Assembly: GCA_046565765.1 (NCBI GenBank)
Contig: JBKHXX010000033.1
Coordinates: 16,289 to 80,288 of the forward strand
DNA length: 64,000 nt
DNA from: JBFMCT01 sp046565765
GTDB taxonomy: Bacteria; Actinomycetota; Acidimicrobiia; Acidimicrobiales; AC-14
Reading direction: 5' to 3'
Both the position numbers and the translations under genes were made by a program. The notes under the pieces are model-generated. The model searched no databases. It saw only the letters and a program-made list of their open reading frames with translations, and was not told the DNA's origin. Of this stretch, positions 53,348-61,685 are shown one piece after another (position 1 is the stretch's first letter; the number at the start of each line of letters is the position of its first letter).

Positions 53348-55521
53348 TCCTCTTCGCCAGGGAGGGTGGTGAGGTCCCGGGGCCGTGGCGGACGGGTGGT
53401 GCGGGTGGTCCTCGGCGTGTCGTCGTCCTCCTCGGGGAACAACGTCGGCGCGGTGATGCGGGGCCGGGTCGTGACCGTGCTGCCCTGGTTGCTCGGGACC
53501 GTGCTGGCGGTCGGGTCGCCGACGGGTGCGGTGGCGACCGGGCGCTGGTCGTCGAAGAACACCTGGGGCTGCTGCGACGGCAGCGGCGGCAGCTCTCCCT
53601 GGAGGACCAGGGTGCGGGGCGCCCGGGTGGTCAGGGGATCGGGCAGGGGGAACCGCTGCGGGGTCTTGCCGCCCTCCAGGGCCCGCATGTACCCGCCCCA
53701 GATCATGGCCGGGTAGGTCCCCCCGTAGACGGTGATCCCGCCCACGTTGGTCATCGGCCGCTGCGACACACCCGGCGTGCCCATCCACACGGCGGTCGAC
53801 AGGTTGGGCGTGTAGCCGACGAACCAGGCGTTGAGGTTGTTGTCGGCCGAGCCGGTCTTCCCCCCCACGCCACCCGCCCACCCCGGGATGAAGGCCGCCG
53901 TGCCCGTGCCCCGGTTGACGACCTGGCTCAGGACCTGGTTGATGATGCGGGCGTTCTGCACGGAGATGGCCCGCTCCGCCTTGGGCTCGGTCTTGAAGAG
54001 GACCTTGCCGTTGCGGTCCTCCACCCGCTCGACCACGTACGGCGCCCGCCGCTCGCCTTCGGCCGCCAGGGTGGCGTAGGCCGAGGCCATGGAGAGCGGC
54101 GTCACGTCCTCGCTGCCGAGGGTGAGCGAGAGGAACGGGCGCAGCGGCTCCATGATCCCCATGCGCTTGGCCACGTCGACCACCCGCTGGGGGCCGACGA
54201 GCTTGATGAGGCGGGCATAGGCGCAGTTGACCGAGTTGACGGTGGCTTCGGTGAGCGTCATCGACCCGCCGATGGACCCCTCCACGTTGCGCGGGTCCCA
54301 CACCCCCTCCACCGACTCGGGATCGGGGATGCGGCAGGGGTACGCGCCGCTGATGACGTCGTTGGGGAGGTACCCGGCCTCCAGGGCGGCGGCCAGGGTG
54401 AAGGTCTTGAAGGAGGACCCGGTCTGGCGGCCCTGGCCGTCGGTGACGAGGTTGAACTTGCTCCGCTCGAACCCGGCCCCGCCCACCAGCGCCCGCACCG
54501 CACCGGTGGCGGGCTCGACGGAGACCAGGGCGGCCCCGAACTGCCCGCCGGTGTCGGGGACGATGGTGGCCACCTGCTCCTCGGCGATGGCCTGGGCGTT
54601 GGGGTCGAGGGTCGTGTAGATCTTCAGGCCACCCTTGAACAGGGCCTGGATGCGGTCCTGTTGGGTGGCGCCCAGCCGCTCGTCCGACAGCAACGTCTGC
54701 TTGGCGTACTCCACGAAGTAGTCGCTGCCCTGGGCCGGAGGCTCGGGTGGGGGCTCGGGCAGCGGCTCCCCCTTCAGCTCCTCCGCCTGCTCGGGAGCGA
54801 TGTGGCCGAGGGAGGCCATGCGGTCGATGACCACGTCCCGGCGGGTGATCGCCTCGTCGGCGTAGACCCACGGGTCCCCGCCCACCGGGTTCCGGATCAT
54901 GCTGGCCAGCAGGATCCCCTGTCCCAGGGTCAGCTCGGCGGCGGGCACCGAGAAGTACCTCTGTGCGGCGGCCTCGATGCCGTACTGGCCGTTCCCGAAG
55001 TAGACGGTGTTCAGGTAGCGCTCGAGGATCTCGTGCTTGGACATCTGGTCCTCGAGGCGGACGGCCAGGGCCGCCTCCTGGATCTTTCGGCCCACGTCCT
55101 GCTCGGGCGTGAGCAGGGCCGTCTTGACCAGCTGCTGGGTGATCGTGGACCCGCCCTGGGAGATGCCTCCCGACTCCACGTTCTCCACCAGGGCCCGCAT
55201 CATGGCCCGCAGGTCGAGGGGGCCGTGGTCGAAGAACCGCTCGTCCTCGGCGTCGAGCACGGCCCGCACCACGTGCTCGGGGACCTGGTCGAGACTGATG
55301 GGGACCCGGTTCTCCTCGGCCACGAACAGGCTGAGCTCGGCGCCGTCGGCGGCGTAGACGATCGACGGCACCGCCAGGGGCCGGAGGTCGACCTCCTTGT
55401 CGGGGCCGGCGGTGCCCGCGGTCAGGAAGCCGCGGATGTGGGGCGCCAGGAGCGCGACCGCTCCTGCCAGCGCCATCCCCGCCACGACGACGGCACAGCA
55501 CAACCGTGCGAGGGTACGCAT
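53344..55521 (-). CDS. Class A penicillin-binding protein (PBP1a type)
   Basis: 725 residues. One N-terminal helix (LCCAVVVAGMALAGAVALL) precedes GT51 (VLDAEDERFFDHGPLD, GGSTITQQLVKT, KIQEAALAVRLEDQ) and the transpeptidase (SxxK in TGSSFKTFTL, SVN in VNSVNCAYA, KTG in GGKTGSADNNLNAWF). A Pro/Thr-rich tail follows. All active-site motifs are intact. Its neighbour at 55618 is a close paralog with the same motif spacing, so a tandem duplication is likely. Start ATG 55521; the gap before it contains a 24-bp direct repeat. Confidence 0.93.
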   Translation of the reverse strand: MRTLARLCCAVVVAGMALAGAVALLAPHIRGFLTAGTAGPDKEVDLRPLAVPSIVYAADGAELSLFVAEENRVPISLDQVPEHVVRAVLDAEDERFFDHGPLDLRAMMRALVENVESGGISQGGSTITQQLVKTALLTPEQDVGRKIQEAALAVRLEDQMSKHEILERYLNTVYFGNGQYGIEAAAQRYFSVPAAELTLGQGILLASMIRNPVGGDPWVYADEAITRRDVVIDRMASLGHIAPEQAEELKGEPLPEPPPEPPAQGSDYFVEYAKQTLLSDERLGATQQDRIQALFKGGLKIYTTLDPNAQAIAEEQVATIVPDTGGQFGAALVSVEPATGAVRALVGGAGFERSKFNLVTDGQGRQTGSSFKTFTLAAALEAGYLPNDVISGAYPCRIPDPESVEGVWDPRNVEGSIGGSMTLTEATVNSVNCAYARLIKLVGPQRVVDVAKRMGIMEPLRPFLSLTLGSEDVTPLSMASAYATLAAEGERRAPYVVERVEDRNGKVLFKTEPKAERAISVQNARIINQVLSQVVNRGTGTAAFIPGWAGGVGGKTGSADNNLNAWFVGYTPNLSTAVWMGTPGVSQRPMTNVGGITVYGGTYPAMIWGGYMRALEGGKTPQRFPLPDPLTTRAPRTLVLQGELPPLPSQQPQVFFDDQRPVATAPVGDPTASTVPSNQGSTVTTRPRITAPTLFPEEDDDTPRTTRTTRPPRPRDLTTLPGEEE

Positions 55522-55543
55522 GGGTGCCGCGAGGTTAGCTGGA

Positions 55544-55600
55544 CAGCCTGCGTGGCCAACGCCATGCCAGCCTGCGTGGCCAACGCCATGCCAGCCTGCG
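55544..55600. repeat. 24-bp tandem direct repeat, 2.4 copies
   Basis: The 24-bp unit beginning CAGCCTGCGTGGCCAAC occurs at 55544-55567 and 55568-55591 without mismatch, then a 9-base partial copy at 55592-55600. It lies in the 96-bp gap between the two PBP genes. Likely replication slippage; a length-variable locus between strains is possible. Confidence 0.85.
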
Positions 55601-55617
55601 CCCCTGCGGCGGCCGGG

Positions 55618-57822
55618 TCAGAGCCGGCTGAACGAGCTGGTGGCGCCGAGCGGGTCCTGGCCGGCGGCCCGGCGGGCGGCGGCGCTGGTGCGCATCGCCT
55701 CGGCCGACGGCTGCGGGGCGTCGATGTAGTTGCCGCCCCGGGTGAAGGGCGCGGGCTCGGGGAACCCGACGGCGGGGACACCGGTCAGGGCCTGCCCCAT
55801 GAACGCCCCGAAGATCATGGCCGGGTACGTGCCGCCGTAGACGCGGGGGAAGATGCCGACGTTGTACATCGACACCCGTCCTTCGGGCGCTCCCATCCAC
55901 ACCGCGGTGGCCAGCTGGGCGGTGTAGCCGACGAACCAGGCGTCGGCGTTGTCGTCGGCCGAGCCCGTCTTGCCCGCCACCTGGCGGCCGGGGAGGGCGG
56001 CGGCCGTGCCCGTGCCGAACTGCACGCCCTGGGTGAGCACGCTGGTGGCGACGCGGGCGTGCTGGGCCGACACGGCCCGCACCGGGCGGGGCGTGTGCTG
56101 CCAGATCATGGCGCCGTCCCGCCCGTGGACCTTCTCGACGAAGTAGGGGTCGTTGCGCATGCCGTCGTTGGCCAGGGTGGCGTAGGCGGTGGCCATCTGG
56201 AGGGGGGTGATGGTCTCACTGCCCAGGGTGAGCGCCAGGTTGGGCTGGATCGGGTTGGTGATGCCCAGCCGCTTGGCCACGTCGACGACCTTGTCAGGGC
56301 CCACGACCTTGATCAGGCGGGCGTAGGCGCAGTTCACCGAGTTGATCGTGGCCTGAGCCAGGGTCAGCGTGCCGGCCGCCTGGCCCTCGACGTTGTCCGG
56401 TGACCAGACCGGGTCGACGGCCTGGGGGTTCTCGATGTGGCAGGGCGCCGAGCCGTCGATGCTGTCGATGGGCAGCATGCCCGCCTCCAGGGCGGCCATG
56501 AGGGTGAACATCTTCGCCGCCGAGCCGGTCTGGCGGCCGTCGCCGTCGGTCACCAGGTTGAACTTGGTGGAGTCGAAGTTGTTGCCGCCGACCAGGGCTC
56601 GCACCGCCCCCGTGGCCGGCTCCACCGACACCAGCGCCGACGTGAAGCCTCGGGGGTCCTCGGGGACGAGCCGCTCGACCGCGTCCTGGGCCACCTGCTG
56701 AGCCCGGGGGTCGAGCGTGGTGTGGATGTGGAGCCCGCCCTTGAACACCGCCGAGTAGCGCTCCTGGTCGGTCTCTCCCAGCCACGGAGCGGCCAGCAGC
56801 TCCTGCTTGACCTTCTCGGCGAAGTAGTCGCTGCCTCGGGGCTCCGGCTTGGGGGCGGGAGTCGGCAGCGCCTCCTGCTTGATCCAGCCCAGCTCCTCCT
56901 CCGTGATGTGGTTGAGATAGCGCATCCGGTCGGCGACCGCGTCGCGCCGGTCGCGGGCGGCGTCGGGATAGGCGAAGGGGTCGGACCCGCCCGGGTAGCG
57001 GATGAGACCGGCCAGGAGCACGCCTTGGGGCAGGGTGAGGTGGTCGGCGTCCACCCCGTAGTAGGTCTGGGCCGCGGCCTGGATCCCGTACGCCCCGTTC
57101 CCGAAGTACACCTGGTTGATGTAGCGGGCGAGGATCTCGTGCTTGGTGAACTGCTCCTCGAGCTGGATCGCGAGCGCCGCCTCCTTGAGCTTGCGGTCGA
57201 CGTCCTTGTCGGGGGTCAACAACTCGATCTTCACCAGCTGCTGGGTGATGGTGGACCCGCCCTCGGTGACCCCCCCGGCGTCGACGTTGTTGACGAAGGC
57301 CCGCAGCAGGGCGCGGGTGTCGAGGGCGCCGTGCTCGAAGAAGCGCTCGTCCTCCGCGTCGAGGATGGCCCGGATGACGTGGGCCGGGACCCGGTCGAGC
57401 GGCACCGAGACCCTGTTCTCCTCGGCATGGAGCTCGGCCAGGACGGTGCCGTCCTTGGCGTAGACGACCGACCGCTGGGCCAGCGGGCTGAACGTGATGG
57501 GCGGGGGCGGGGTGCTGGCGGCGGAGTTGCGGGTGATGTGGCTGGCGGTGCGGCTGGCGATCAGCAGGCCCGCCGCCACGAGCCCGCCGATGAGGGCCAC
57601 GGTGAGCGACCACCGCACCACCAGCCAGATCGTGGCGACGGTCGACCGGAAGAGCCAGCCGGCGAGCCGCTGCGCCGGCCCGCCACCACGGGAGGGCGGT
57701 CGGGGCGGGGACGGCGGGCGGGCGGAGGGCGGGCGGAGGCCGTGATCGGTGGCCGGCTCGGGGGGGGCCCCGCCGGCGCGGCGGCGGAGGGGGACGGCGA
57801 GGTCGGTGAAGGCGCGCGCCAC
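55618..57822 (-). CDS. Class A penicillin-binding protein (PBP1a type), paralog
   Basis: 734 residues. A Pro-rich cytoplasmic start and one helix (WSLTVALIGGLVAAGLLIA) lead into GT51 (ILDAEDERFFEHGALD, GGSTITQQLVKI, KLKEAALAIQLEEQ) and the transpeptidase (SxxK in TGSAAKMFTL, SVN in INSVNCAYA, KTG in AGKTGSADDNADAWF). All motifs are intact. It shares with the next gene the EENRV segment, the GGSTITQQLVK block and the GGTYPAMIF region. Start GTG 57822. It is the first gene of the minus-strand run ending at the histidine phosphatase. Confidence 0.93.
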   Translation of the reverse strand: MARAFTDLAVPLRRRAGGAPPEPATDHGLRPPSARPPSPPRPPSRGGGPAQRLAGWLFRSTVATIWLVVRWSLTVALIGGLVAAGLLIASRTASHITRNSAASTPPPPITFSPLAQRSVVYAKDGTVLAELHAEENRVSVPLDRVPAHVIRAILDAEDERFFEHGALDTRALLRAFVNNVDAGGVTEGGSTITQQLVKIELLTPDKDVDRKLKEAALAIQLEEQFTKHEILARYINQVYFGNGAYGIQAAAQTYYGVDADHLTLPQGVLLAGLIRYPGGSDPFAYPDAARDRRDAVADRMRYLNHITEEELGWIKQEALPTPAPKPEPRGSDYFAEKVKQELLAAPWLGETDQERYSAVFKGGLHIHTTLDPRAQQVAQDAVERLVPEDPRGFTSALVSVEPATGAVRALVGGNNFDSTKFNLVTDGDGRQTGSAAKMFTLMAALEAGMLPIDSIDGSAPCHIENPQAVDPVWSPDNVEGQAAGTLTLAQATINSVNCAYARLIKVVGPDKVVDVAKRLGITNPIQPNLALTLGSETITPLQMATAYATLANDGMRNDPYFVEKVHGRDGAMIWQHTPRPVRAVSAQHARVATSVLTQGVQFGTGTAAALPGRQVAGKTGSADDNADAWFVGYTAQLATAVWMGAPEGRVSMYNVGIFPRVYGGTYPAMIFGAFMGQALTGVPAVGFPEPAPFTRGGNYIDAPQPSAEAMRTSAAARRAAGQDPLGATSSFSRL

Positions 57823-57861
57823 GGCCGGAGATCAGTCCAGCCGTCGTTGACGTGTGTCGTG

Positions 57862-57903
57862 GATCACCGTTCGCCCCGCCCCGTTCTTCCCGAAACGGTG
57901 ATC
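57862..57903. terminator. Inverted repeat upstream of the PBP run
   Basis: GATCACCGTTCG (57862-57873) and CGAAACGGTGATC (57891-57903) pair with one bulged base and a 17-base loop. It lies between the stop of a small Cys-motif gene and the start of the PBP gene, both on minus. It may end the upstream transcript, or be a 5' leader hairpin of the PBP message. No T-run is seen. Confidence 0.5.
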
Positions 57904-57926
57904 GCTACACCTGGGGTGGCGGAGAG

Positions 57927-58115
57927 CTACCCCCACTCCTCCCCAAGCATGGCCTCGAGGCGCTCCTTGCGCCGCGGCCGCTCGGTCTTGGGCGTCTGCT
58001 TGGCCCGGCATCGGCCGGAGAGGCCGTGGAGCCATAGTGCGGTCTGCTCGTCGTCCTCGTTGGCCGCCACGACGCGGGCGTAGCACTCGGGGCAACGGAT
58101 TGTGATTCTGGGCAT
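57927..58115 (-). CDS. Small Cys-motif protein of unknown function
   Basis: 62 residues from ATG 58115 (AGGAAG 3-4 bases upstream; an in-frame TTG at 58130 is an alternative). It opens MPRITIRCPECYARVVAA, has a third Cys in GLSGRCRAK, and ends in a basic helical tail (KTERPRRKERLEAM). The CPEC pair suggests half of a zinc-binding site, possibly completed by dimerisation or the later Cys. The family is unknown to me. It stands alone between the lipoprotein gene and the PBP run. Confidence 0.6.
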   Translation of the reverse strand: MPRITIRCPECYARVVAANEDDEQTALWLHGLSGRCRAKQTPKTERPRRKERLEAMLGEEWG

Positions 58116-58197
58116 TGGCTTCCTGGACAACCTCGAAGATGGTGGCGTGCCCCCCGTACAGGATACGCCTACGGAGGACCCTCGGTCGGTCGGTTGT

Positions 58198-58896
58198 TCA
58201 CAGGCGCGCCGCCATCCGCTGCAGCAGCGTCCGCTGGAGGTCGGACGGGAAGGGCGAGTTGACGTTGAGGAAGTTGGCGGCCGCCTCCACCCGGCCCTTG
58301 CGGACGAAGACGAGGTCGATCACCCGGCGGACCTGGGCGCCCCGCTCCAAGGTGGTGGCGGTGATGCGGTAGGCCACCGTCTCGTCGGCGAACTGCGGCA
58401 GGTCGAGCCGCTCGATGGCCGTCTGAGGCGATGCCTCGGCCGGCAGCTGGCGCGCGAACTCGGCGTCGATCTGAGCCTTGTGGCAGGTGAGCGCCTGGTC
58501 GGTGCGCAGGGCAGCGAAGTCGTCCTCGGCCAGCTCCTCGGTGCGCACCACCTGCACGCTGGAGCTCACCCGCCGGATCTCCTGGGCGTTGAAGTCGTCG
58601 GAGTAGGCGATGGCGGTGCGGATCTCCTCGGGCGGGGGCCGGTTCATGCACTCGGCCAGGGCCCGGGCGCCCGACTCGGCGGCCTGGGACGTGGCCGCCG
58701 GCACCGCGCTCGACCGCCACTCGGTCGGGAAGTCGGCGAGCGTGAGGTTGGCGTCGGCGGCCACGGCGGCGTCGTCGCGGTTGGCGGTGTTGGGCGTGAG
58801 CGTGGGGTCGTCCTCCGCCTCCTCTCCGCCCCCGCCGCCACAACCGGCCAGGGCCAGCGCCAGGGCGAGTGCCAGCGCGCCCCCCTTGGTCTTCAT
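58198..58896 (-). CDS. Lipoprotein of unknown function
   Basis: 232 residues from ATG 58896, which overlaps the tldE stop (ATGA). The signal is a run of Ala-Leu repeats ending in lipobox LAGC, followed by a Gly/Glu spacer. The mature domain has two cysteines (ALAECMNRP, QALTCHKAQ) that may pair, and a C-terminal strand-rich part (VAYRITATTLERG, VVIDLVFVRKG-like). This resembles small secreted actinobacterial sensor-like domains, but I do not recognise a named family. Its coupling to the TldD/TldE pair is notable. Confidence 0.78.
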   Translation of the reverse strand: MKTKGGALALALALALAGCGGGGGEEAEDDPTLTPNTANRDDAAVAADANLTLADFPTEWRSSAVPAATSQAAESGARALAECMNRPPPEEIRTAIAYSDDFNAQEIRRVSSSVQVVRTEELAEDDFAALRTDQALTCHKAQIDAEFARQLPAEASPQTAIERLDLPQFADETVAYRITATTLERGAQVRRVIDLVFVRKGRVEAAANFLNVNSPFPSDLQRTLLQRMAARL

Positions 58897-60221
58897 CCCT
58901 TCGCCCCGCCGCTGAAGTGCCACCGCCGCAGATGGAGGCTCGGGACGTGGTGGTGGGATTCGCCGGCCAGGCGGGCGTCGTCGCCCACCCCGGCCACGTT
59001 GCCGGGTGACAGGGCCTCCACATAGGACTGGGTGAAGCGGAGGTTGCGTACCGCCGCGGTGATCCGCCCGTTCTCGATCAGGAACGTGCCGTTGCGGGTG
59101 AGGCCGGTCACCACGGTGGTCTTGGGGTCGAGGATGCGGGTGTACCAGAAGTCGGTGACGAGCAGGCCCCGCTCGACCGAACCGATCAGCTCGTCGGGGC
59201 TCGACGGGCCGGCCTGCAGGAAGAGGTGGTGGGGTACGGGGCCCGCCGCCTCGCCGCCGGGCACGCCGTGGCCCGTGCTCTCGGTTCCCGCTGCTCTCGC
59301 CGTGCGCCGATCGTAGGCGAGTGCCGTGCACACGCCCTGGCGCACCAGCTCGAGCCGCCGGCTGGGGGTGCCCTCGGCGTCGAAGGGGACGGCCAGGATC
59401 CGGGGGTCGGTGGCGTCGTCCACGATCGTGATCCGGGTGTCGAGCTGGGCCTCGCCCAGGCGGACGAAAGACTGGCCCTCGGCGTGGTGCTTGGCGTTGA
59501 AGCCCTGCCCGGCCACGAACTTGACGATGTCGGCCACGCAGCTCGGCTCGAGGACGACCTCCCAGTCGCCGGGCTCCACGTCGATCGGGTCGAGGGAGCG
59601 CAGCGCCTTGCCCGCCGCCACCAGCCCGGTCGCCGCACCGTCCAGCTCGGCCACCCGCCCCGCCACCTGGCGGGCGCCGCCGTCGGCCCCCGGGACCCGG
59701 TGGATGCCTTCGACGGACGCCCGGGTCGACCGCCCGTACAGCCGCTGGCCGGCCGAGTTGGAGAAGGCCACCTCGTAGCCGCCCGTCTCGCAGAACCCGG
59801 CGGCCGTCGTCCGGTCCCCGCCCTGCTCGACGAACCCCTCCACCACCTCGGCCCGGGTCTGAGGTGGGGCCACAGCCGTCTGCTCGTCCCACCCGTCGGG
59901 GCTCTCGGGGCGCGGGGTGGGCGGGGCGAGGCCCGGCCAGTCCGGATCCACCGGGCGCAGGGCGGCGGCCTGGAAGGCCCGCTCGACCAGGTCGGCCAGG
60001 CCGGTCGACAGTCGTGAGGTCCCGACCGTGGCCGTGCGGCCGTCGGCCACGATGCGGAGCCGGGCCCAGTGGCCGATGTCGGCCACGTTCTGGTGGATGT
60101 AGGAGTTGGCGAAGCGGGTGAGGGCGGAGCGGCCCGACGACACCGTGACCTCGGCCTCGGCCCGGTCGCCGACGAGGTCGAGGATCGACTGGCACGCCTC
60201 CAGCAGCAGGTCGCCGTTCAC
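58893..60221 (-). CDS. tldE: TldE/PmbA-family protein
   Basis: 442 residues from GTG 60221, overlapping the tldD stop (GTGA). It shows the TldD/PmbA layout: VEVTVSSGRSALTRFANSYI-like N-terminus, AAGKALRSLDPI, VLEPSCVADIVKFVAGQGFN, a DPRILAVPFDAEGTPSRR segment and C-terminal NGRITAAVRNLRFTQSY. It lacks the HExxxH zinc motif, as PmbA/TldE does. TldD/TldE together form a zinc protease known for trimming modified peptides, such as microcin B17, and CcdA. It is cytoplasmic. Confidence 0.88.
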   Translation of the reverse strand: MNGDLLLEACQSILDLVGDRAEAEVTVSSGRSALTRFANSYIHQNVADIGHWARLRIVADGRTATVGTSRLSTGLADLVERAFQAAALRPVDPDWPGLAPPTPRPESPDGWDEQTAVAPPQTRAEVVEGFVEQGGDRTTAAGFCETGGYEVAFSNSAGQRLYGRSTRASVEGIHRVPGADGGARQVAGRVAELDGAATGLVAAGKALRSLDPIDVEPGDWEVVLEPSCVADIVKFVAGQGFNAKHHAEGQSFVRLGEAQLDTRITIVDDATDPRILAVPFDAEGTPSRRLELVRQGVCTALAYDRRTARAAGTESTGHGVPGGEAAGPVPHHLFLQAGPSSPDELIGSVERGLLVTDFWYTRILDPKTTVVTGLTRNGTFLIENGRITAAVRNLRFTQSYVEALSPGNVAGVGDDARLAGESHHHVPSLHLRRWHFSGGAKG

Positions 60222-61675
60222 GACGCGGCGGCCGCCCGGCCCGTCACTCCCACCCGGACGTTGCGGAAGCGGGCGGGGACGGCGGGGTGGCCGGTGTGCC
60301 CGTACTGCATGGGCTGGCCCTTCCCGCAGTTGGGCGTGCCCCAGAACAACCACTCGTCGGGCCCACCCACCATGTCCATCGAGGCCCAGAATTGGGGGGT
60401 GATGCCGGTGTAGGTGGGGTTGCGCAACAGCCGGCCGCGCCTGCCGTTCTTGACCTCGTAGCCGACCTCGCAGCCGAACTGGAAGTTGAGCCGCTTGTCG
60501 TCGATCGACCACGACCGGTTGGTCTCCATGTAGATGCCGTCGTCGGTGGCCGCCATCATCTCCTCCAGCGAGGACGTGCCCGGCAGCAGGCCGACGTTGG
60601 TCATGCGCACCATGGGCAGCCTCCCCCAGCTCTCGGCCCTCACCATGCCGCCCGGAGGCAGGCCGGTGACCGCCGCCGAGTCCCGCCCCGACAGCACGCC
60701 CACCCAGACCCCGTCGCGCACGATGTCGACGCGCTGGCCGGGGGTGCCCTCGTCGTCGTAGCCGAACGTGCCGAGGGCGCCGGGGAGGGTGGCGTCGGCG
60801 GTGATGTTCATCAGCTCGGACCCGTAGCGGAACCTGCCCAGCTGGGCCAGGTCGAGGAAGGACGTGCCCGCGAAGGCCGCCTCCCAGCCGAGGATGCGGT
60901 CGAGCTCGATGGCGTGGCCCACCGATTCGTGGACCTGCAGGGCCAGCTGCTCGGCCCCCAGGATCACGTCGGTGGTGCCGGCCGGGCACTGGGGGGCGGC
61001 GAGCAGGGCCACCGCCTCCTCCCCCACCCGCTGGGCGTTGCCGGGGAGGTCGACCTGGCGGATCAGCTCGTAGCCGCGGGTGCCGTAGGTGCCGCCCACG
61101 CCGCCGTAGGAGCGGCGCTGGGTCTCCTGCTCGCCCACCGCGGTGGCGCTCATGGTGACGCCCGTCTCGACCAGGTGCTGGAAGATGCGCGACCCCTGGC
61201 TCGACACGAACCACTTCTGGGTGTCCCAGGCGCTCAGGTAGGACTCGCCCACCGACACCCCGGGGACGGCGTGCATCGCTCCCGTGACCGCCACCAGCAG
61301 GTCGGCCCGCTCGGCCAGGGACACCTCGTGGGGGTGCTCCTCCCACCCCGACGACCACTCCGCCTCGACCGCGGGCACGTCGGCCAGCTCCAGCGGCGGC
61401 CCCGGCACCCGGGCCGAGGCCTTGGCGATCTCGGCCGCGTCGTAGCCGGCCTGGCGGGCGGACGCTTCCGACGGCTCCGCCACCGCGAAGAAGCCCCACG
61501 AGGAGCCGATCAGGGCCCGCACGCCCACGCCCGCCGACTCGCCCTGGCGCATGCCCTCGAGCACGCCGTTGCGGGCGCTCAGCGACTCGTTGGCGTTGAC
61601 GCCGAAGCGGGCGTCGGCGTAGGCGGCTCCCGCCGCCAGCGCGCCCTCCACCGCCGCCTGGGCGTACTCGAACAA
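60218..61675 (-). CDS. tldD: TldD-family zinc metalloprotease
   Basis: 485 residues from TTG 61675, chosen because it gives the conserved start FEYAQAAVEGALAAGAAYAD; no clear ribosome site is seen, and it begins 10 bp after the ppdK stop. The zinc motif HESVGH is near residue 247, with the glycine-rich C-terminal GTSSLEEMMAATDDGIYM and MNITADATLPGALGTFGYDDE segments. It is the catalytic half of the TldD/TldE heterodimer, coupled to tldE by a GTGA overlap. No ribosomally made peptide gene was recognised in the window as a substrate. Confidence 0.88.
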   Translation of the reverse strand: MFEYAQAAVEGALAAGAAYADARFGVNANESLSARNGVLEGMRQGESAGVGVRALIGSSWGFFAVAEPSEASARQAGYDAAEIAKASARVPGPPLELADVPAVEAEWSSGWEEHPHEVSLAERADLLVAVTGAMHAVPGVSVGESYLSAWDTQKWFVSSQGSRIFQHLVETGVTMSATAVGEQETQRRSYGGVGGTYGTRGYELIRQVDLPGNAQRVGEEAVALLAAPQCPAGTTDVILGAEQLALQVHESVGHAIELDRILGWEAAFAGTSFLDLAQLGRFRYGSELMNITADATLPGALGTFGYDDEGTPGQRVDIVRDGVWVGVLSGRDSAAVTGLPPGGMVRAESWGRLPMVRMTNVGLLPGTSSLEEMMAATDDGIYMETNRSWSIDDKRLNFQFGCEVGYEVKNGRRGRLLRNPTYTGITPQFWASMDMVGGPDEWLFWGTPNCGKGQPMQYGHTGHPAVPARFRNVRVGVTGRAAAAS

Positions 61676-61685
61676 GGGTTGGAGA

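Noticed and set aside
55544..55600. Possible CRISPR array
   Set aside because: Copies are head-to-tail without spacers, so it is a simple tandem repeat.
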